Below are positions 1 through 7,899 of a stretch of 64,000 bases of DNA, piece by piece. The notes below the pieces were generated by a model. It was not told the DNA's origin. It saw only the letters and a list, made by a program, of their open reading frames with translations, and searched no databases. Position 1 is the first letter of the stretch. Every line of letters begins with the position of its first letter. Source of the stretch: JAWVFK01 sp033856175 (GTDB lineage: Bacteria > Actinomycetota > Thermoleophilia > Solirubrobacterales > 70-9); NCBI GenBank assembly GCA_033856175.1, contig JAWVFK010000031.1, positions 1 through 64,000 on the forward strand. The letters run 5' to 3'. A program made the translations under genes and the position numbers.

Positions 1-138
1 GGTCAGGCTGACCTCCTCCCCCTCGCCGAGCGCGGCGGCGATCGACTCGAGGATGGCATCGAGGGCGTCGGCGGCCTGCCGGCGGCTCTGAAAGCGCGGG
101 TCGGCGGCGAGTCGGCGCAGGAACTCGGCTCGGGTCAC
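1..138 (-). CDS. HU-family DNA-binding protein, N-terminal part
   Basis: The 46 visible codons begin at a GTG and read VTRAEFLRRLAADPRF, then a second helix ending in GEGEEVSLT. This matches the N-terminal helix pair and the start of the first strand of HU/IHF proteins, small dimeric nucleoid proteins that bend DNA. The gene continues off the left edge, so the beta-arm that grips DNA is not visible. It lies 28 nt downstream of pmbA on the same strand and may be read from the same transcript. The assignment rests on a short stretch. Confidence 0.7.
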   Translation of the reverse strand, partial: MTRAEFLRRLAADPRFQSRRQAADALDAILESIAAALGEGEEVSLT

Positions 139-166
139 AGGGCGAATCTAGAGGACGGCTTCCCCG

Positions 167-1525
167 TCAACTTCCGCTGACCGTCATCTCCGAGACGAGC
201 AGCGCCGGCGTTCGCACCGAGGCGCCGAAGGGAACCCAGCGGGCCTCGGACCCGGTCGCCGCGATCCGCGTCAGCATGCCGACGAGATCGCTGGCGATCG
301 TGAACTCGCGCAGCGGCTCGCCGAGCTCGCCGCCGGCGACCCGCCTGCCGGTCGCGCCGACCGAGAAGACCCCCGAGATCGGGTTGACCCCCGAGTGGAG
401 GCCGGCAACGTCGGTGACGTAGACGCCGCCCTCGGCCTGGGCCAGCAGGCCCTCGAGCCCGGCGTCGCCGCTGCCGACGATCAGATTCGACGGCGCCACC
501 GACGGCGGGCTGCGGTAGCCGCTGCGGGAGGCGTTGCCGGTCACGCCGGCGTCGCCGCGCCGGGCGGTGTAGGAGTCGTGGAGGTAGGCCCGCAGCCGGC
601 CGGCGGAGATCAGCGACGTGCGCCGCCGGGCGGTTCCCTCGTCGTCGAAGGGCGAGCTGCCGAACCCCGCCGGGTCGAGGCCGTCGTCGATCAGCTCGAA
701 GGCCGCCGAGGCGACCTCGTCCTCGAGCCGGCCGGCGAGCGGCGAGCGCCCACGCTGGACGGCGTCGGCGCCGAGCGCTCCTCCTATATAGGAGACGAAG
801 CTCGCCGCCACGGTCGGGTCGAGGATCACCGGGCAGGAGCGCGACTCGGGCTTGACCGCGCCGAGCTGATCGACCGCGCGGTCGGCCGCCTCGCGACCGA
901 TCGCCGCCGGGTCGAGCGACTGGGGAGAGCGGCCGACGTCGAAGCCGAGCCCCGACTGCTGCTCCTCCGGCTCGCCGGCGAGGGCCTGGGCGTAGGCATA
1001 GCAACTGGTCGCGGCGTAGCTGCCGGCGATCCCGGACGACGAATGAATGGCGACCTGGCTGGCGGCGTCGCGGTAGACGACCTGCTCGACGATCCGGACC
1101 CGCTCGTCGTGGGCGAGCGCGGCCGCCTCGACCTCGAGCGCGAGGTCGATCCTCTGCGGCGTCGTCGGCTCGTCGAAGGCCGGGTCGACGAGCCCGGCGA
1201 TCTCCGCCGGGCGCCCCGCCGGCCGCGGCGCGGCGGCGAACTCGTCGGGGTCGGCGATCTGGGCGGCCTGGGTCGCGGCGAGCGCAAGCTGCTCGAGCGC
1301 CTCGGCGCCGAGGTCGGTCCCGTAGGCGTAGCCGCAGCGCCCGTCGATCCAGGTACGCACGCCGATGCCGCGCTCGGTCGCCTCGGTCAGGCTCTCGACG
1401 GCGCCGCCATGGACGCGGATCTCGCGACCGCTGCCCTGCTCGGCGTAGGCCTCGGCGTCGCCGGCGCCGGCTTCGATCGCCGCCTCGACGGCCGCAGCGG
1501 CTGCATCGGCGAGCTCGAGGCCCAT
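167..1525 (-). CDS. pmbA: TldE/PmbA-family protein (TldD partner)
   Basis: This 452-residue protein belongs to the U62/PmbA_TldD family. In characterised systems TldE lacks the metal site and forms a heterodimer with TldD to degrade unfolded or modified peptides. The N-terminal half has the family pattern of GRE-IRVHGG and the RGIGVRTW segment, and the C-terminal part has SGVNPISGVFSVGATG. No HExxxH motif is present, as expected for the non-catalytic partner. The ATG at 1525 shares one base with the tldD stop codon (TGATG), so the pair is almost certainly translationally coupled. A longer in-frame opening upstream has no homology and was discarded. Confidence 0.9.
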   Translation of the reverse strand: MGLELADAAAAAVEAAIEAGAGDAEAYAEQGSGREIRVHGGAVESLTEATERGIGVRTWIDGRCGYAYGTDLGAEALEQLALAATQAAQIADPDEFAAAPRPAGRPAEIAGLVDPAFDEPTTPQRIDLALEVEAAALAHDERVRIVEQVVYRDAASQVAIHSSSGIAGSYAATSCYAYAQALAGEPEEQQSGLGFDVGRSPQSLDPAAIGREAADRAVDQLGAVKPESRSCPVILDPTVAASFVSYIGGALGADAVQRGRSPLAGRLEDEVASAAFELIDDGLDPAGFGSSPFDDEGTARRRTSLISAGRLRAYLHDSYTARRGDAGVTGNASRSGYRSPPSVAPSNLIVGSGDAGLEGLLAQAEGGVYVTDVAGLHSGVNPISGVFSVGATGRRVAGGELGEPLREFTIASDLVGMLTRIAATGSEARWVPFGASVRTPALLVSEMTVSGS

Positions 1526-2910
1526 CAGGTCGCCGTGCCGCCGACGGTGAGCTCGCGGACGCGGACGTGGCCCTGCCCCGTGCCGACCGGGACACGCTGC
1601 CCCGACTTGCCGCAGAAGCCGCTCTTGACGTCGAAGTCGGAGCCGACCGCGTCGATCTGGCGCAGCACCTCGAGGCCGTTGCCGATCAGCGTCGCCTCGC
1701 GGCAGGGGCGGGTGATGCGGCCGTTCTCGATCAGGTAGCCCTCGGAGACGCCGAAGACGAAGTCGCCGGTCGCCGGCTCGACCTGGCCGCCGCCGAACGA
1801 GGCGGCGTAGAACCCCTTCGGAACGTCGGCGATGATCTCCTCGGGGCTGGCGTCCCCCGGAGCTATGTAGGTGTTGGTCATCCGCGGGATCGGCAGGTGG
1901 CGGAAGCTCTCGCGGCGGCCGTTGCCGGTGGAGGCGACGCCATCGCGACGCGCCCGCAGCAGGTCGTAGAGATAGGAGGCGAGCCTGCCCTCCTCGAGCA
2001 CCGCCGTCCGCTGGGTCGGCGTCCCCTCGTCGTCGATCGCGTCGGTGCCCCACTGCCCGGGCAGGCGGCCGTCGTCGTAGGCGCTCAGCAGCGGCTCCGC
2101 CAGCTTCTCGCCGATCCTGCCGGCGTAGATGCTGGCGCCCTTCTGGACGCCGTCGGCCTCGAGGCCGTGTCCCGTCATCTCATGGAAGAGCACGCCGCCA
2201 AAGCCGGCGCCGACCACCACGCAGGTCGGCCCGGACGGCGCCGGGTCGGCATCGAGCAGGGCCAGCGCCTTGCCCGCGGCCTGCTCGGCGATCGCCGCCG
2301 GGTCGTCGTCGAAGAGCTCGAAGCCGGCGTGACCGGCCAGGGTCTCGAAGCCCGTCTGGGCGCGGTCGCCGCGGCGGGCGACGACCTGGGCCACGAGGCG
2401 CAGTCGCGTGCGCTCGTCGCTGGCGAACGCCCCGTCCGAGTTCGCGACTGCGACCCGCCGCCGCGCCTCGCTGTAGTTGGCGCTGACCTGGGCGATCTCC
2501 GCGCCCTGGGAGCGGGCACGCTCGTCGAGCTCGCGCAGCAGGGCCGCCTTGCGCTCGTTGGCGACGTCGCCGGGGTCGATCTCCACCGCCTGCAGCGAGG
2601 GCTCCGACGCCGCGGCCAACGGCGTCGCGGCGCGGCGGCCGGAGCGAGCGCCTGCGGCGGCGGCGTCGGCCGTCGCCAGCAGGTCGTCCGGCTCGAGGCC
2701 GTCGACGTGGGCGAAGTAGGTCGTCTCGCCGCTGACGACACGGATGCCGGCGCCGCGGTCGGCGCCCCGCTGGGCGTGCTCGATTCGCGACTCGTCGATC
2801 GAGATCGCGAGGCCGTCGCGCTGCTCGCAGAAGACCTCGGCGAACTCGCCGCCGTTGGCGAGCGCCCGCGCCAGAACCCGCTCGGCGAGCTCGGGGTCGA
2901 GCAGGCTCAC
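1525..2910 (-). CDS. tldD: TldD-family metalloprotease
   Basis: This 461-residue protein is the catalytic subunit of the TldD/TldE protease. Residues 243-248 read HEMTGH, the modified HExxxH zinc motif of the family, within FHEMTGHGLEAD. The C-terminal GFCGKSGQ (Cys near residue 433) matches the conserved region that supplies a further zinc ligand in E. coli TldD. Length is typical. The start is GTG at 2910 with no clear Shine-Dalgarno sequence; it follows a 69-residue ORF by 22 nt. The partner gene pmbA follows directly. Confidence 0.93.
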   Translation of the reverse strand: MSLLDPELAERVLARALANGGEFAEVFCEQRDGLAISIDESRIEHAQRGADRGAGIRVVSGETTYFAHVDGLEPDDLLATADAAAAGARSGRRAATPLAAASEPSLQAVEIDPGDVANERKAALLRELDERARSQGAEIAQVSANYSEARRRVAVANSDGAFASDERTRLRLVAQVVARRGDRAQTGFETLAGHAGFELFDDDPAAIAEQAAGKALALLDADPAPSGPTCVVVGAGFGGVLFHEMTGHGLEADGVQKGASIYAGRIGEKLAEPLLSAYDDGRLPGQWGTDAIDDEGTPTQRTAVLEEGRLASYLYDLLRARRDGVASTGNGRRESFRHLPIPRMTNTYIAPGDASPEEIIADVPKGFYAASFGGGQVEPATGDFVFGVSEGYLIENGRITRPCREATLIGNGLEVLRQIDAVGSDFDVKSGFCGKSGQRVPVGTGQGHVRVRELTVGGTAT

Positions 2911-2932
2911 CGGCTCGGCCGGGGGCGGGCGG

Positions 2933-3142
2933 TCAATCGCCGGCCACCTCGATCGTGCTGGCGGCGGCGCGGAACAGCGCCCGGCCCGCCTCGCTGTCGG
3001 GGCCGTGGGCGGCGCTGCGGCCGCCGGCGTAGTGGACGCGGGCGAACGGCCGCCGCGTCACGCGGCGCCGTCGCAGGTACGCCCCGGCCTCGTCGGCATA
3101 GCCGGAGAAGCGGTCGATCAGCAGCCGATGGGCCTTGACCAT
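2933..3142 (-). CDS. Small basic hypothetical protein (69 aa)
   Basis: I do not recognise this protein. It is short and arginine-rich in its first half (YLRRRRVTRRPFARVHYAGG), with no signal peptide or membrane segment. The ATG at 3142 shares one base with the stop codon of the upstream roadblock-like gene (TGATG) and the stop lies 22 nt before tldD, so it sits inside an apparent minus-strand operon. The tight coupling is the main evidence that it is a real gene. Confidence 0.6.
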   Translation of the reverse strand: MVKAHRLLIDRFSGYADEAGAYLRRRRVTRRPFARVHYAGGRSAAHGPDSEAGRALFRAAASTIEVAGD

Positions 3143-3501
3143 CAGGCGCCCGCGCCGAGGTCGCGAAGCACGGTGCGCATGTCGAAGACCATCAGGGAGG
3201 CGAGGGCGAAGCGCTCGGTGACGGCGACGATCGCCCGCTCGCCCTCGCGGACGGCGAAGACCTCGCCGTCCTCGGTGGCGACGTGGAGGTGCTCGACCGG
3301 CTCCTGACCGGCGGTGTCCGCGGCCTCGAGCAGCGCCCTTGTCGCCGTCGCCCAGCGCTCGCGGTCGCCGCTGGCGGCGAGGACCGCGCCGGTCGAGTCG
3401 AGGATCGCGCAGCCGCGCAGGTCGGCCGAGAGCTCGGTCAGGTAGCCGACTGCCTGTTCGGGGTCGAGAGCTGGCTTCGCGGCTGGGGTCACTGGGGTCA
3501 C
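3142..3501 (-). CDS. Roadblock/LC7-like domain protein
   Basis: The conserved part (DPEQAVGYLTELSADLRG, then CAILDSTGAVLAASG, and later FAVREGERAIVAV and MRTVLRDL) resembles the roadblock/LC7 fold, small dimers that regulate GTPases or motility and polarity modules in bacteria. No partner GTPase is visible here. The frame stays open to an ATG at 3609, but that extension is low-complexity and would overlap a plausible membrane ORF on the other strand. I prefer the GTG at 3501 or 3492, inside a short tandem repeat that encodes TPVTPVTP. The start is uncertain; the stop is not. Confidence 0.65.
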   Translation of the reverse strand: MTPVTPAAKPALDPEQAVGYLTELSADLRGCAILDSTGAVLAASGDRERWATATRALLEAADTAGQEPVEHLHVATEDGEVFAVREGERAIVAVTERFALASLMVFDMRTVLRDLGAGA

Positions 3502-3510
3502 CGGGGTCAA
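3485..3510. repeat. 9-nt tandem repeat, three copies
   Basis: Three near-identical units of ggggtcac(t/c/a) follow each other. On the minus strand they encode TPVTPVTPA at the beginning of the roadblock-like protein and supply two alternative GTG starts and one TTG start. This is probably slippage of a short coding repeat. Confidence 0.6.
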
Positions 3511-3549
3511 GGAGGGCCCGCGAGAGTCTTGGGCGGGGACTTCGGCAAA

Positions 3550-3557
3550 GATATAGA
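3550..3557. promoter_or_regulatory. Possible divergent TATA-type -10 region
   Basis: The sequence GATATAGA gives TATAGA on the plus strand, with TTGGGC 17 nt upstream, ahead of the tiny membrane ORF. It also gives TATATC on the minus strand, ahead of the short form of the roadblock-like gene. Such an AT-rich octamer is rare in this window. Confidence 0.35.
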
Positions 3558-3559
3558 GC

Positions 3560-3700
3560 GTGTCCCTCGCCCGAGCGTCCTGGCTCACCGTCGTCGTCAT
3601 CTGCGGCATCGCCGCGATCCTGCTCGGCTTCGGCGGCTACACCGGCTACAGCATCACCGTCGGCGCGGTGGGCCTCGCCGCCGCCGTCAACCTGCTCTAG
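3560..3700 (+). CDS. Tiny two-helix membrane protein (46 aa)
   Basis: A GTG-started ORF of 46 codons encodes VSLARASWLTVVVICGIAAI, followed by a Gly-rich turn and a second hydrophobic segment ending AAAVNLL. It reads as two membrane helices with a short loop. A TATAGA box (3552-3557) lies just upstream, 17 nt after a possible TTGGGC -35. The TAG stop shares the tetranucleotide CTAG with the stop of the convergent CDF gene. It conflicts with the longest version of the opposite-strand roadblock ORF. I do not recognise the family. Confidence 0.45.
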   Translation: MSLARASWLTVVVICGIAAILLGFGGYTGYSITVGAVGLAAAVNLL

Positions 3701-4581
3701 CGGACTGACCCGGGGGTCTTCTCCGGCTCGACGTGGATCAGGACGTCGGCGTCGGGGATCTCCGACTCGATCTCGTCGCGCATCAGGTGGGCCAGCTCGT
3801 GGGCCCGCTCCAATGTCGTGCCCTCGGTGAACTGGACGTGGAGGTCGATGTAGCGGCGCCGCCCCGCCCGGCGTGCCCGCAGCTTGTGGTATCCCGCGAC
3901 CTCCGGGGCGCTCGCCGCCGCGATCGCCGCCTCGATCTGCCGCATCTCGTCCGCCGGCGGCGCCTCGTCCACCAGCGGGCCCGAGGAGCGGGTGATGATC
4001 CTGAAGCCTGCGAAGACGATCGCGACGGCGACGACGAGCGCGGCGATCGGGTCGAAGATCGAGTTGCCGGTCAGCCGGACGAGGACGAGGCCGGCGACGA
4101 CGCCGAGCGAGGTCACCGCGTCGGCGCGGAGGTGGGCGGCATCCCCAGCCAGCGCGGGCGACTGCAGCCGGTCCGCCTGCCGGCGCAGGTACTCGGAGAC
4201 GGCGCCGTTGACGAGGACCGATCCGGCGACGATCGCGATGCCGACGCCGACGGAGTCGATCTCGACGCTGGTCACCAGCCGCCGCGTCGCCTCGAAGACG
4301 ATGATCGCCGCCCCCAGCAGGATCAGGACTCCCTCGATCACCGCGGCGAGGCTCTCGACCTTCTCGTGGCCGTAGAGGTGATCGTCGTCGGCGGGCTCGT
4401 CGGCCTTGCGGACCGAGACGAAGGCGATCACCGAGGCGATCAGGTCGATCGACGAGTGGATGACCTCGGTCAGGATCGCGATCGAGCCGGTGATCGCCGC
4501 GGCGGCGAGCTTGGCCGCGATCAGCAGCGTGTTCGAGGCGATCGAGAAGGCCGCGGCGCGGGACTTGGATCCGGCTCTCAC
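3697..4581 (-). CDS. Cation diffusion facilitator (CDF) metal transporter
   Basis: This 294-residue protein exports divalent cations (Zn, Fe, Co or Mn) by proton antiport. It has about six membrane helices. The two metal-binding motifs of the transport site are visible as HSSID (H42, D46) in helix 2 and HLRAD (H150, D154) in helix 5. The C-terminal cytoplasmic domain (RRRYIDLHVQFTEG, then HVEPE) has the usual CDF ferredoxin-like fold pattern. The start is GTG at 4581, overlapping the rdgB stop by 4 nt (GTGA). The paired HxxxD pattern favours zinc or iron, but the substrate cannot be fixed. Confidence 0.9.
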   Translation of the reverse strand: MRAGSKSRAAAFSIASNTLLIAAKLAAAAITGSIAILTEVIHSSIDLIASVIAFVSVRKADEPADDDHLYGHEKVESLAAVIEGVLILLGAAIIVFEATRRLVTSVEIDSVGVGIAIVAGSVLVNGAVSEYLRRQADRLQSPALAGDAAHLRADAVTSLGVVAGLVLVRLTGNSIFDPIAALVVAVAIVFAGFRIITRSSGPLVDEAPPADEMRQIEAAIAAASAPEVAGYHKLRARRAGRRRYIDLHVQFTEGTTLERAHELAHLMRDEIESEIPDADVLIHVEPEKTPGSVR

Positions 4582-5195
4582 GGGGAGGCCTCCGGCGCTG
4601 CGACCCCGAGGCCGGCGTGGGCGCGCAGATGCTCCTCCAGCAACCGCGCGGCGCGGCCGCGATGGCTGATCGCGTCCTTTTCGTAGTCGTCGAGCTCGGC
4701 CATCGTCCGGGCGTCGCCCGGGCCCGTGTCGCGGGGCACGAAGGCGGGGTCATAGCCGAAGCCCCGCTCCCCCCGCGGCGCGCTGGTCAGCTCGCCCTCG
4801 CAGCGGGCCTCGAAGAGGCGTTCGCCACCGCCGGCGTCGACGTAGGCCAGCGCGCAGACGTAGGCCGCGCGGCGATCGCCTGCCGCCGCGGTGCGCTCGA
4901 GCAGCAGCGAGAGGTTCTGCTCGTCCGTGGCGTCCTCGCCGGCGAAGCGCGCCGAGCGGACACCCGGCGCGCCGTCGAGAGCGGCAACCTCGATGCCGGA
5001 GTCGTCGGCGATCGCCGACGACCCGGTCGCCTCGTGCGCGGCGCGCGCCTTGATCAGGGCGTTCTCGGCGAAGGTCGTCCCGGTCTCCGGCGGCAGCTCG
5101 ACCTCGGCCGGCAGCGGCTCCAGCTCGACCGTGGTCAGCGTGCGGACGAGCTCGCGGAGCTTGTGATCGTTGCGGCTCGCCAGCACGAGGCGCAT
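4578..5195 (-). CDS. rdgB: RdgB/HAM1 non-canonical purine NTP pyrophosphatase
   Basis: This enzyme hydrolyses dITP, ITP and XTP to monophosphates and so keeps deaminated purines out of nucleic acids. The ATG at 5195 gives MRLVLASRNDHKLRE, the family's N-terminal SxNxxK motif. Further on are GTTFAENALIKA, the ADDSGIEV loop, GERGFGYDP and ISHRGRA, all conserved. Length (205 aa) is normal. A longer in-frame opening upstream overlaps rph and lacks homology. It lies 25 nt after rph, a common pairing. Confidence 0.95.
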   Translation of the reverse strand: MRLVLASRNDHKLRELVRTLTTVELEPLPAEVELPPETGTTFAENALIKARAAHEATGSSAIADDSGIEVAALDGAPGVRSARFAGEDATDEQNLSLLLERTAAAGDRRAAYVCALAYVDAGGGERLFEARCEGELTSAPRGERGFGYDPAFVPRDTGPGDARTMAELDDYEKDAISHRGRAARLLEEHLRAHAGLGVAAPEASP

Positions 5196-5220
5196 CAGCG
5201 GCCCGATGGGCTCGAGGCGC

Positions 5221-5952
5221 TCATGCCAGGCCGCCCACCGCCTCGAGCTGCGCCTGGCGAAGCTTGGCGATGCCGGCATCGGCGAGCTCGAGCAGCTCGT
5301 CGAGCGAGGCCCGCGAGAGCGGCGTCCGCTCCGCGGTCGCCTGGACCTCGACGAGGCCGCCGTCGCCGGTCATGACGACGTTGGCGTCGACCTCCGCCCG
5401 CGAGTCCTCCGAGTAGTCGAGGTCGCAGAGCGCGGCGCCGTCGACCATGCCGACGCTGAGCGCGGCGACCGACTCCTCGATCGGCAGCTTCTCGATCTCC
5501 CCCGCCTCGACGAGCTGCTTGAGCGCCAGCGTCAGAGCGACGAAGCCGCCGCAGATCGAGGCGCAGCGGGTACCGCCATCGGCCTGGAGAACGTCGCAAT
5601 CGACGTAGATGCTGCGCTCGCCGAGCGCCTTGAAGTCGACTACCCCGCGCAGCGAGCGGCCGATCAGCCGCTGGATCTCGACGCCGCGCCCGTCCTGCTT
5701 GCCGCGGCTGATGTCGCGGTCCTTGCGCTCGCCGGTCGAGGCGGGGAGCATCGAGTACTCGGCGGTGACCCAGCCCTTGCCGCGGCCCTCCATCCAGCGC
5801 GGCACCTTGGCGGTCACCGACGCCGTGCAGATGACCCGCGTCTCGCCCTGCGAGTAGAGCGCCGAGCCGTCGGCGGTGCGGACGAACCCGGTCTCGATCG
5901 TGACCGGGCGCAGGTCGCCCGGGGCGCGGTCATGGCTGCGGCTGGCCGGCAT
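5221..5952 (-). CDS. rph: Ribonuclease PH
   Basis: This 243-residue phosphorolytic 3'-5' exoribonuclease trims tRNA 3' ends. Family signatures are FVRTADGSALYSQGETRVIC near the N terminus, WVTAEYSMLPAST, then GERSIYVDCDVLQADGGTRC and the AALSVGMVDG segment near the end. It heads the rph-rdgB-CDF run. The ATG has no Shine-Dalgarno sequence but is preceded at 6 nt by CAGACT, a plausible leaderless -10. Confidence 0.95.
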   Translation of the reverse strand: MPASRSHDRAPGDLRPVTIETGFVRTADGSALYSQGETRVICTASVTAKVPRWMEGRGKGWVTAEYSMLPASTGERKDRDISRGKQDGRGVEIQRLIGRSLRGVVDFKALGERSIYVDCDVLQADGGTRCASICGGFVALTLALKQLVEAGEIEKLPIEESVAALSVGMVDGAALCDLDYSEDSRAEVDANVVMTGDGGLVEVQATAERTPLSRASLDELLELADAGIAKLRQAQLEAVGGLA

Positions 5953-5958
5953 CGCGCC

Positions 5959-5964
5959 AGTCTG
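5959..5964 (-). promoter_or_regulatory. Probable leaderless -10 box of rph
   Basis: On the minus strand CAGACT is followed by 6 nt and the rph ATG. It departs from TANNNT at the first base, so support is moderate and comes from the same spacing seen at other starts in the window. Confidence 0.35.
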
Positions 5965-5984
5965 CCAGAGACCCGGCCGCCAAC

Positions 5985-6009
5985 CCCCGCGCCCAGGCTG
6001 GGCGCGGGG
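5985..6009 (-). terminator. GC-rich hairpin after the pilin gene
   Basis: CCCCGCGCCCA, a GGC loop and TGGGCGCGGGG form a perfect 11-bp stem. It lies between the end of the pilin gene and the start of rph, both on the minus strand. There is no clear U-tract, as is common in GC-rich actinobacteria. Confidence 0.6.
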
Positions 6010-6037
6010 ACGCGGCGGCGGGCCACCCGGGAAGCGG

Positions 6038-6286
6038 CTAGCGGAACGTCACCCGGTTGACGGCCTGCTTGATCTTGTTGACGATCGTGTCGGCAAGCTC
6101 GGTGCCCTGCTTGCCGTTGAATCCCTTCATCGCCGCGACCATGCCGACCATCAGCAGCGAGACCAGCAGGATCAGGCCGACGTACTCGACCGTCCCCTGC
6201 CCGCGCTCACCCTCGGCGAGCCGGCGAATCAGCCGCGCCCGCGAGACGAGCGCGGCGTGCATGTAACCCATCAGCGCATAGACCAC
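6038..6286 (-). CDS. Flp/Fap-type (type IVb) pilin-like protein
   Basis: This 82-residue protein has a basic leader (RARLIRRLAEGERGQG), then the pilin signature GTVEYVGLILLVSLL and a hydrophobic helix ending near MKG, with a short polar tail. Flp pilins are cleaved after the Gly before the (G/T)xxEY motif by a prepilin peptidase and assembled by Tad machinery. The start is chosen at GTG 6286 because AAAGGAG lies just upstream; an internal ATG (MGYMHAAL) is possible. No tad genes are in view, so it may be an orphan pilin. Confidence 0.75.
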   Translation of the reverse strand: MVYALMGYMHAALVSRARLIRRLAEGERGQGTVEYVGLILLVSLLMVGMVAAMKGFNGKQGTELADTIVNKIKQAVNRVTFR

Positions 6287-6394
6287 GAATCTCCTTTCTC
6301 GATATCGCGGCTGATGCTCGATCTCGCGGACGCGCCGATGGCCCCACAAATGTGCCAAGAAGGTGCCGGCGGCCACACCGACTGCGCCAGCGCC

Positions 6395-6400
6395 TATGGT
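6395..6400 (+). promoter_or_regulatory. Leaderless -10 box (TATGGT)
   Basis: TATGGT lies 8 nt before the ATG of the following membrane protein, and no Shine-Dalgarno sequence is present. Confidence 0.5.
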
Positions 6401-6408
6401 TCGACGCG

Positions 6409-6828
6409 ATGGAGGGCACGCCCGAGCCGAATACAGCGCCGACGACCGCGACGGATTCTGACGCGACCGACGCGAGCGCTCCCCGCAAGACCCACGTCCT
6501 CCTGCGAATCCTCGCCGTCCTCGTCATCCTCGTCCTCGCCGCGGTCTGTGTCGGCGCTATCGGCGGCGCTTCGGACAACACCAACTATCCGGCCTGCTCG
6601 GACACCGCTGCGATCGCCCAGTCGGTCGACGGCAAGTGCTTCGACAACGCCAAGTGGCAGGCCACGGCCGGCCTCGTCGGGGCGATTGCCGCCGCCGCGG
6701 TGCTCGCCGCTGCGGGGGCCGTCGCGCTGATCATGCTCTTCAGCGGCCGGCGAGCCGGGCTCTTCGTCCGCCTGCTCGGCGGCGGTCTGCTGCTGCTGGC
6801 GCTGTCGCTGCTCGTCACCCGCATCTGA
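6409..6828 (+). CDS. Hypothetical three-helix membrane protein (139 aa)
   Basis: The protein starts with an acidic, Thr/Ala-rich tail of about 27 residues, then a first hydrophobic helix (VLLRILAVLVILVLAAVCVG). A loop with two cysteines follows (YPACSDT and GKCFDN), then two more hydrophobic segments and a short end (VTRI). The two loop cysteines could form a disulfide on the outer face. I do not recognise the family. The start is supported by a TATGGT -10 box 8 nt upstream; a slightly longer frame exists. Confidence 0.65.
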   Translation: MEGTPEPNTAPTTATDSDATDASAPRKTHVLLRILAVLVILVLAAVCVGAIGGASDNTNYPACSDTAAIAQSVDGKCFDNAKWQATAGLVGAIAAAAVLAAAGAVALIMLFSGRRAGLFVRLLGGGLLLLALSLLVTRI

Positions 6829-6869
6829 GCCACAGCCCCTACATCTAGGGGCCGCCGGCACCGTGGATG

Positions 6870-6875
6870 TAGGCT
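6870..6875 (+). promoter_or_regulatory. Leaderless -10 box (TAGGCT)
   Basis: TAGGCT lies 8 nt upstream of GTG 6884 and decides that start over an earlier in-frame GTG at 6863. Confidence 0.5.
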
Positions 6876-6883
6876 CCCGCCGC

Positions 6884-7876
6884 GTGCGGGTGCTGATCGC
6901 GACGAACATCTACCCGAGCGCCGCGGCGCCGCATCGCGCCGGCTTCGTCCGCGACCAGGTCGAGGCCCTGCGCGGGGAGGGAGTCGACGTCGACCTCTTC
7001 GTCTTCGAGCCCGGAAGCCGCAACTACCGCCCCGCGATCCGAGACCTCCGGCGGCTGCTTTCCGAGCAGAGCTACGACCTCGTCCACGCCCACTACGGCC
7101 TCGTCGGCTGGTGCGCCCATCGCGCCGGCGCCAGCCCGCTCGTCGTCACCTTCCACGGCACCGACGTCCGCCATCGCGTCGTCGGGCCGCTCTCGCGGCG
7201 GCTGGCGCCGCGGCTCGACCTCGTCGCGCCGGTCTCGCGGGCGCTCTTCGGCCGAGAGAACGGCCGGCCGGGGCTGCCGCAGCGCCCCGGCGCCGGCGCG
7301 GTGCTGCCCTGCGGGCCCGATCTCGAGCGCTTCGCGCCGCGGCCGCGGGCCGATGCGCGCGAGCGGTTGGGGCTCGATGCAGACGCCGCCTACCTCCTCT
7401 TCCCCGCCGATCCAGCTCGCCCCGTCAAGCGCGTCGATCGCGCTCGCGCGCTCGCCGAGGCCACGGGCAGCGAGCTACTGGTCGGCGGCGCGATCGCCGC
7501 CGAGGCGATGCCCGACTGGGTCAACGCCGCCAACGCCGTCCTCGTCACCTCCGACAACGAGGGCTTCGGCCTCGCCGCGCTCGAGGCGCTGGCCTGCGAC
7601 GTGCCGGTGCTGTCGACCCCGGTCGGCATCGCTCCGACCCTGCTGGCGGGGATCGACGGCTGCCTCGTCGCCCCGTTCGACGTCGCTGCCTGGACCGCGG
7701 CGCTGCGCCCCAGCCTGGAGCAACCCGAGCAGCGGATCGATGGCCGGGCCACCGCGCTGCTGTTCTCGGCCAGGCGGACAGCGGCACGAGTCGCGACCGC
7801 CTACCGCGATCTCGTCGCGGTCGCCGGAGTCGCGGCGGACGCGGACCCCGCCGAGCACGGCCCCGCCGCCCCTTAG
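6884..7876 (+). CDS. Glycosyltransferase family 4 (GT-B) protein
   Basis: This is a retaining glycosyltransferase of the GT4 type, about 330 residues. The N-terminal Rossmann part starts VRVLIATNIYPS and holds YDLVHAHYGLVG and VTFHGTDVRH. The C-terminal half has LLFPADPARPVKR (donor-binding region) and the E-x7-E motif EGFGLAALEAL followed by CDVPVLSTPVG. The donor and acceptor sugars cannot be told from sequence. It stands alone, not in a polysaccharide cluster. The chosen start gives a compact N terminus matching the family. Confidence 0.85.
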   Translation: MRVLIATNIYPSAAAPHRAGFVRDQVEALRGEGVDVDLFVFEPGSRNYRPAIRDLRRLLSEQSYDLVHAHYGLVGWCAHRAGASPLVVTFHGTDVRHRVVGPLSRRLAPRLDLVAPVSRALFGRENGRPGLPQRPGAGAVLPCGPDLERFAPRPRADARERLGLDADAAYLLFPADPARPVKRVDRARALAEATGSELLVGGAIAAEAMPDWVNAANAVLVTSDNEGFGLAALEALACDVPVLSTPVGIAPTLLAGIDGCLVAPFDVAAWTAALRPSLEQPEQRIDGRATALLFSARRTAARVATAYRDLVAVAGVAADADPAEHGPAAP

Positions 7877-7893
7877 CGCCAGCGCCACTTACC

Positions 7894-7899
7894 TATACT
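7894..7899 (+). promoter_or_regulatory. -10 box TATACT with ~100-nt leader
   Basis: TATACT is a near-consensus -10 in the gap before the coiled-coil gene. It predicts a GC-rich 5' leader of about 100 nt. No good -35 is seen. An in-frame GTG at 7922 is an alternative, longer start for the downstream gene. Confidence 0.4.

Noticed and set aside
781..794. Palindrome CTCCTATATAGGAG with a TATATA core
   Set aside because: It lies inside pmbA, where it encodes Tyr-Ile-Gly with rare TAT and ATA codons. No plausible start codon or transcript follows on either strand, so I did not call a promoter.
2933..4753. 606-codon minus-strand frame across the CDF gene
   Set aside because: Only its last 69 codons (from ATG 3142) look like a protein. 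The rest is Arg/Pro-rich out-of-frame translation of CDF and neighbouring genes.
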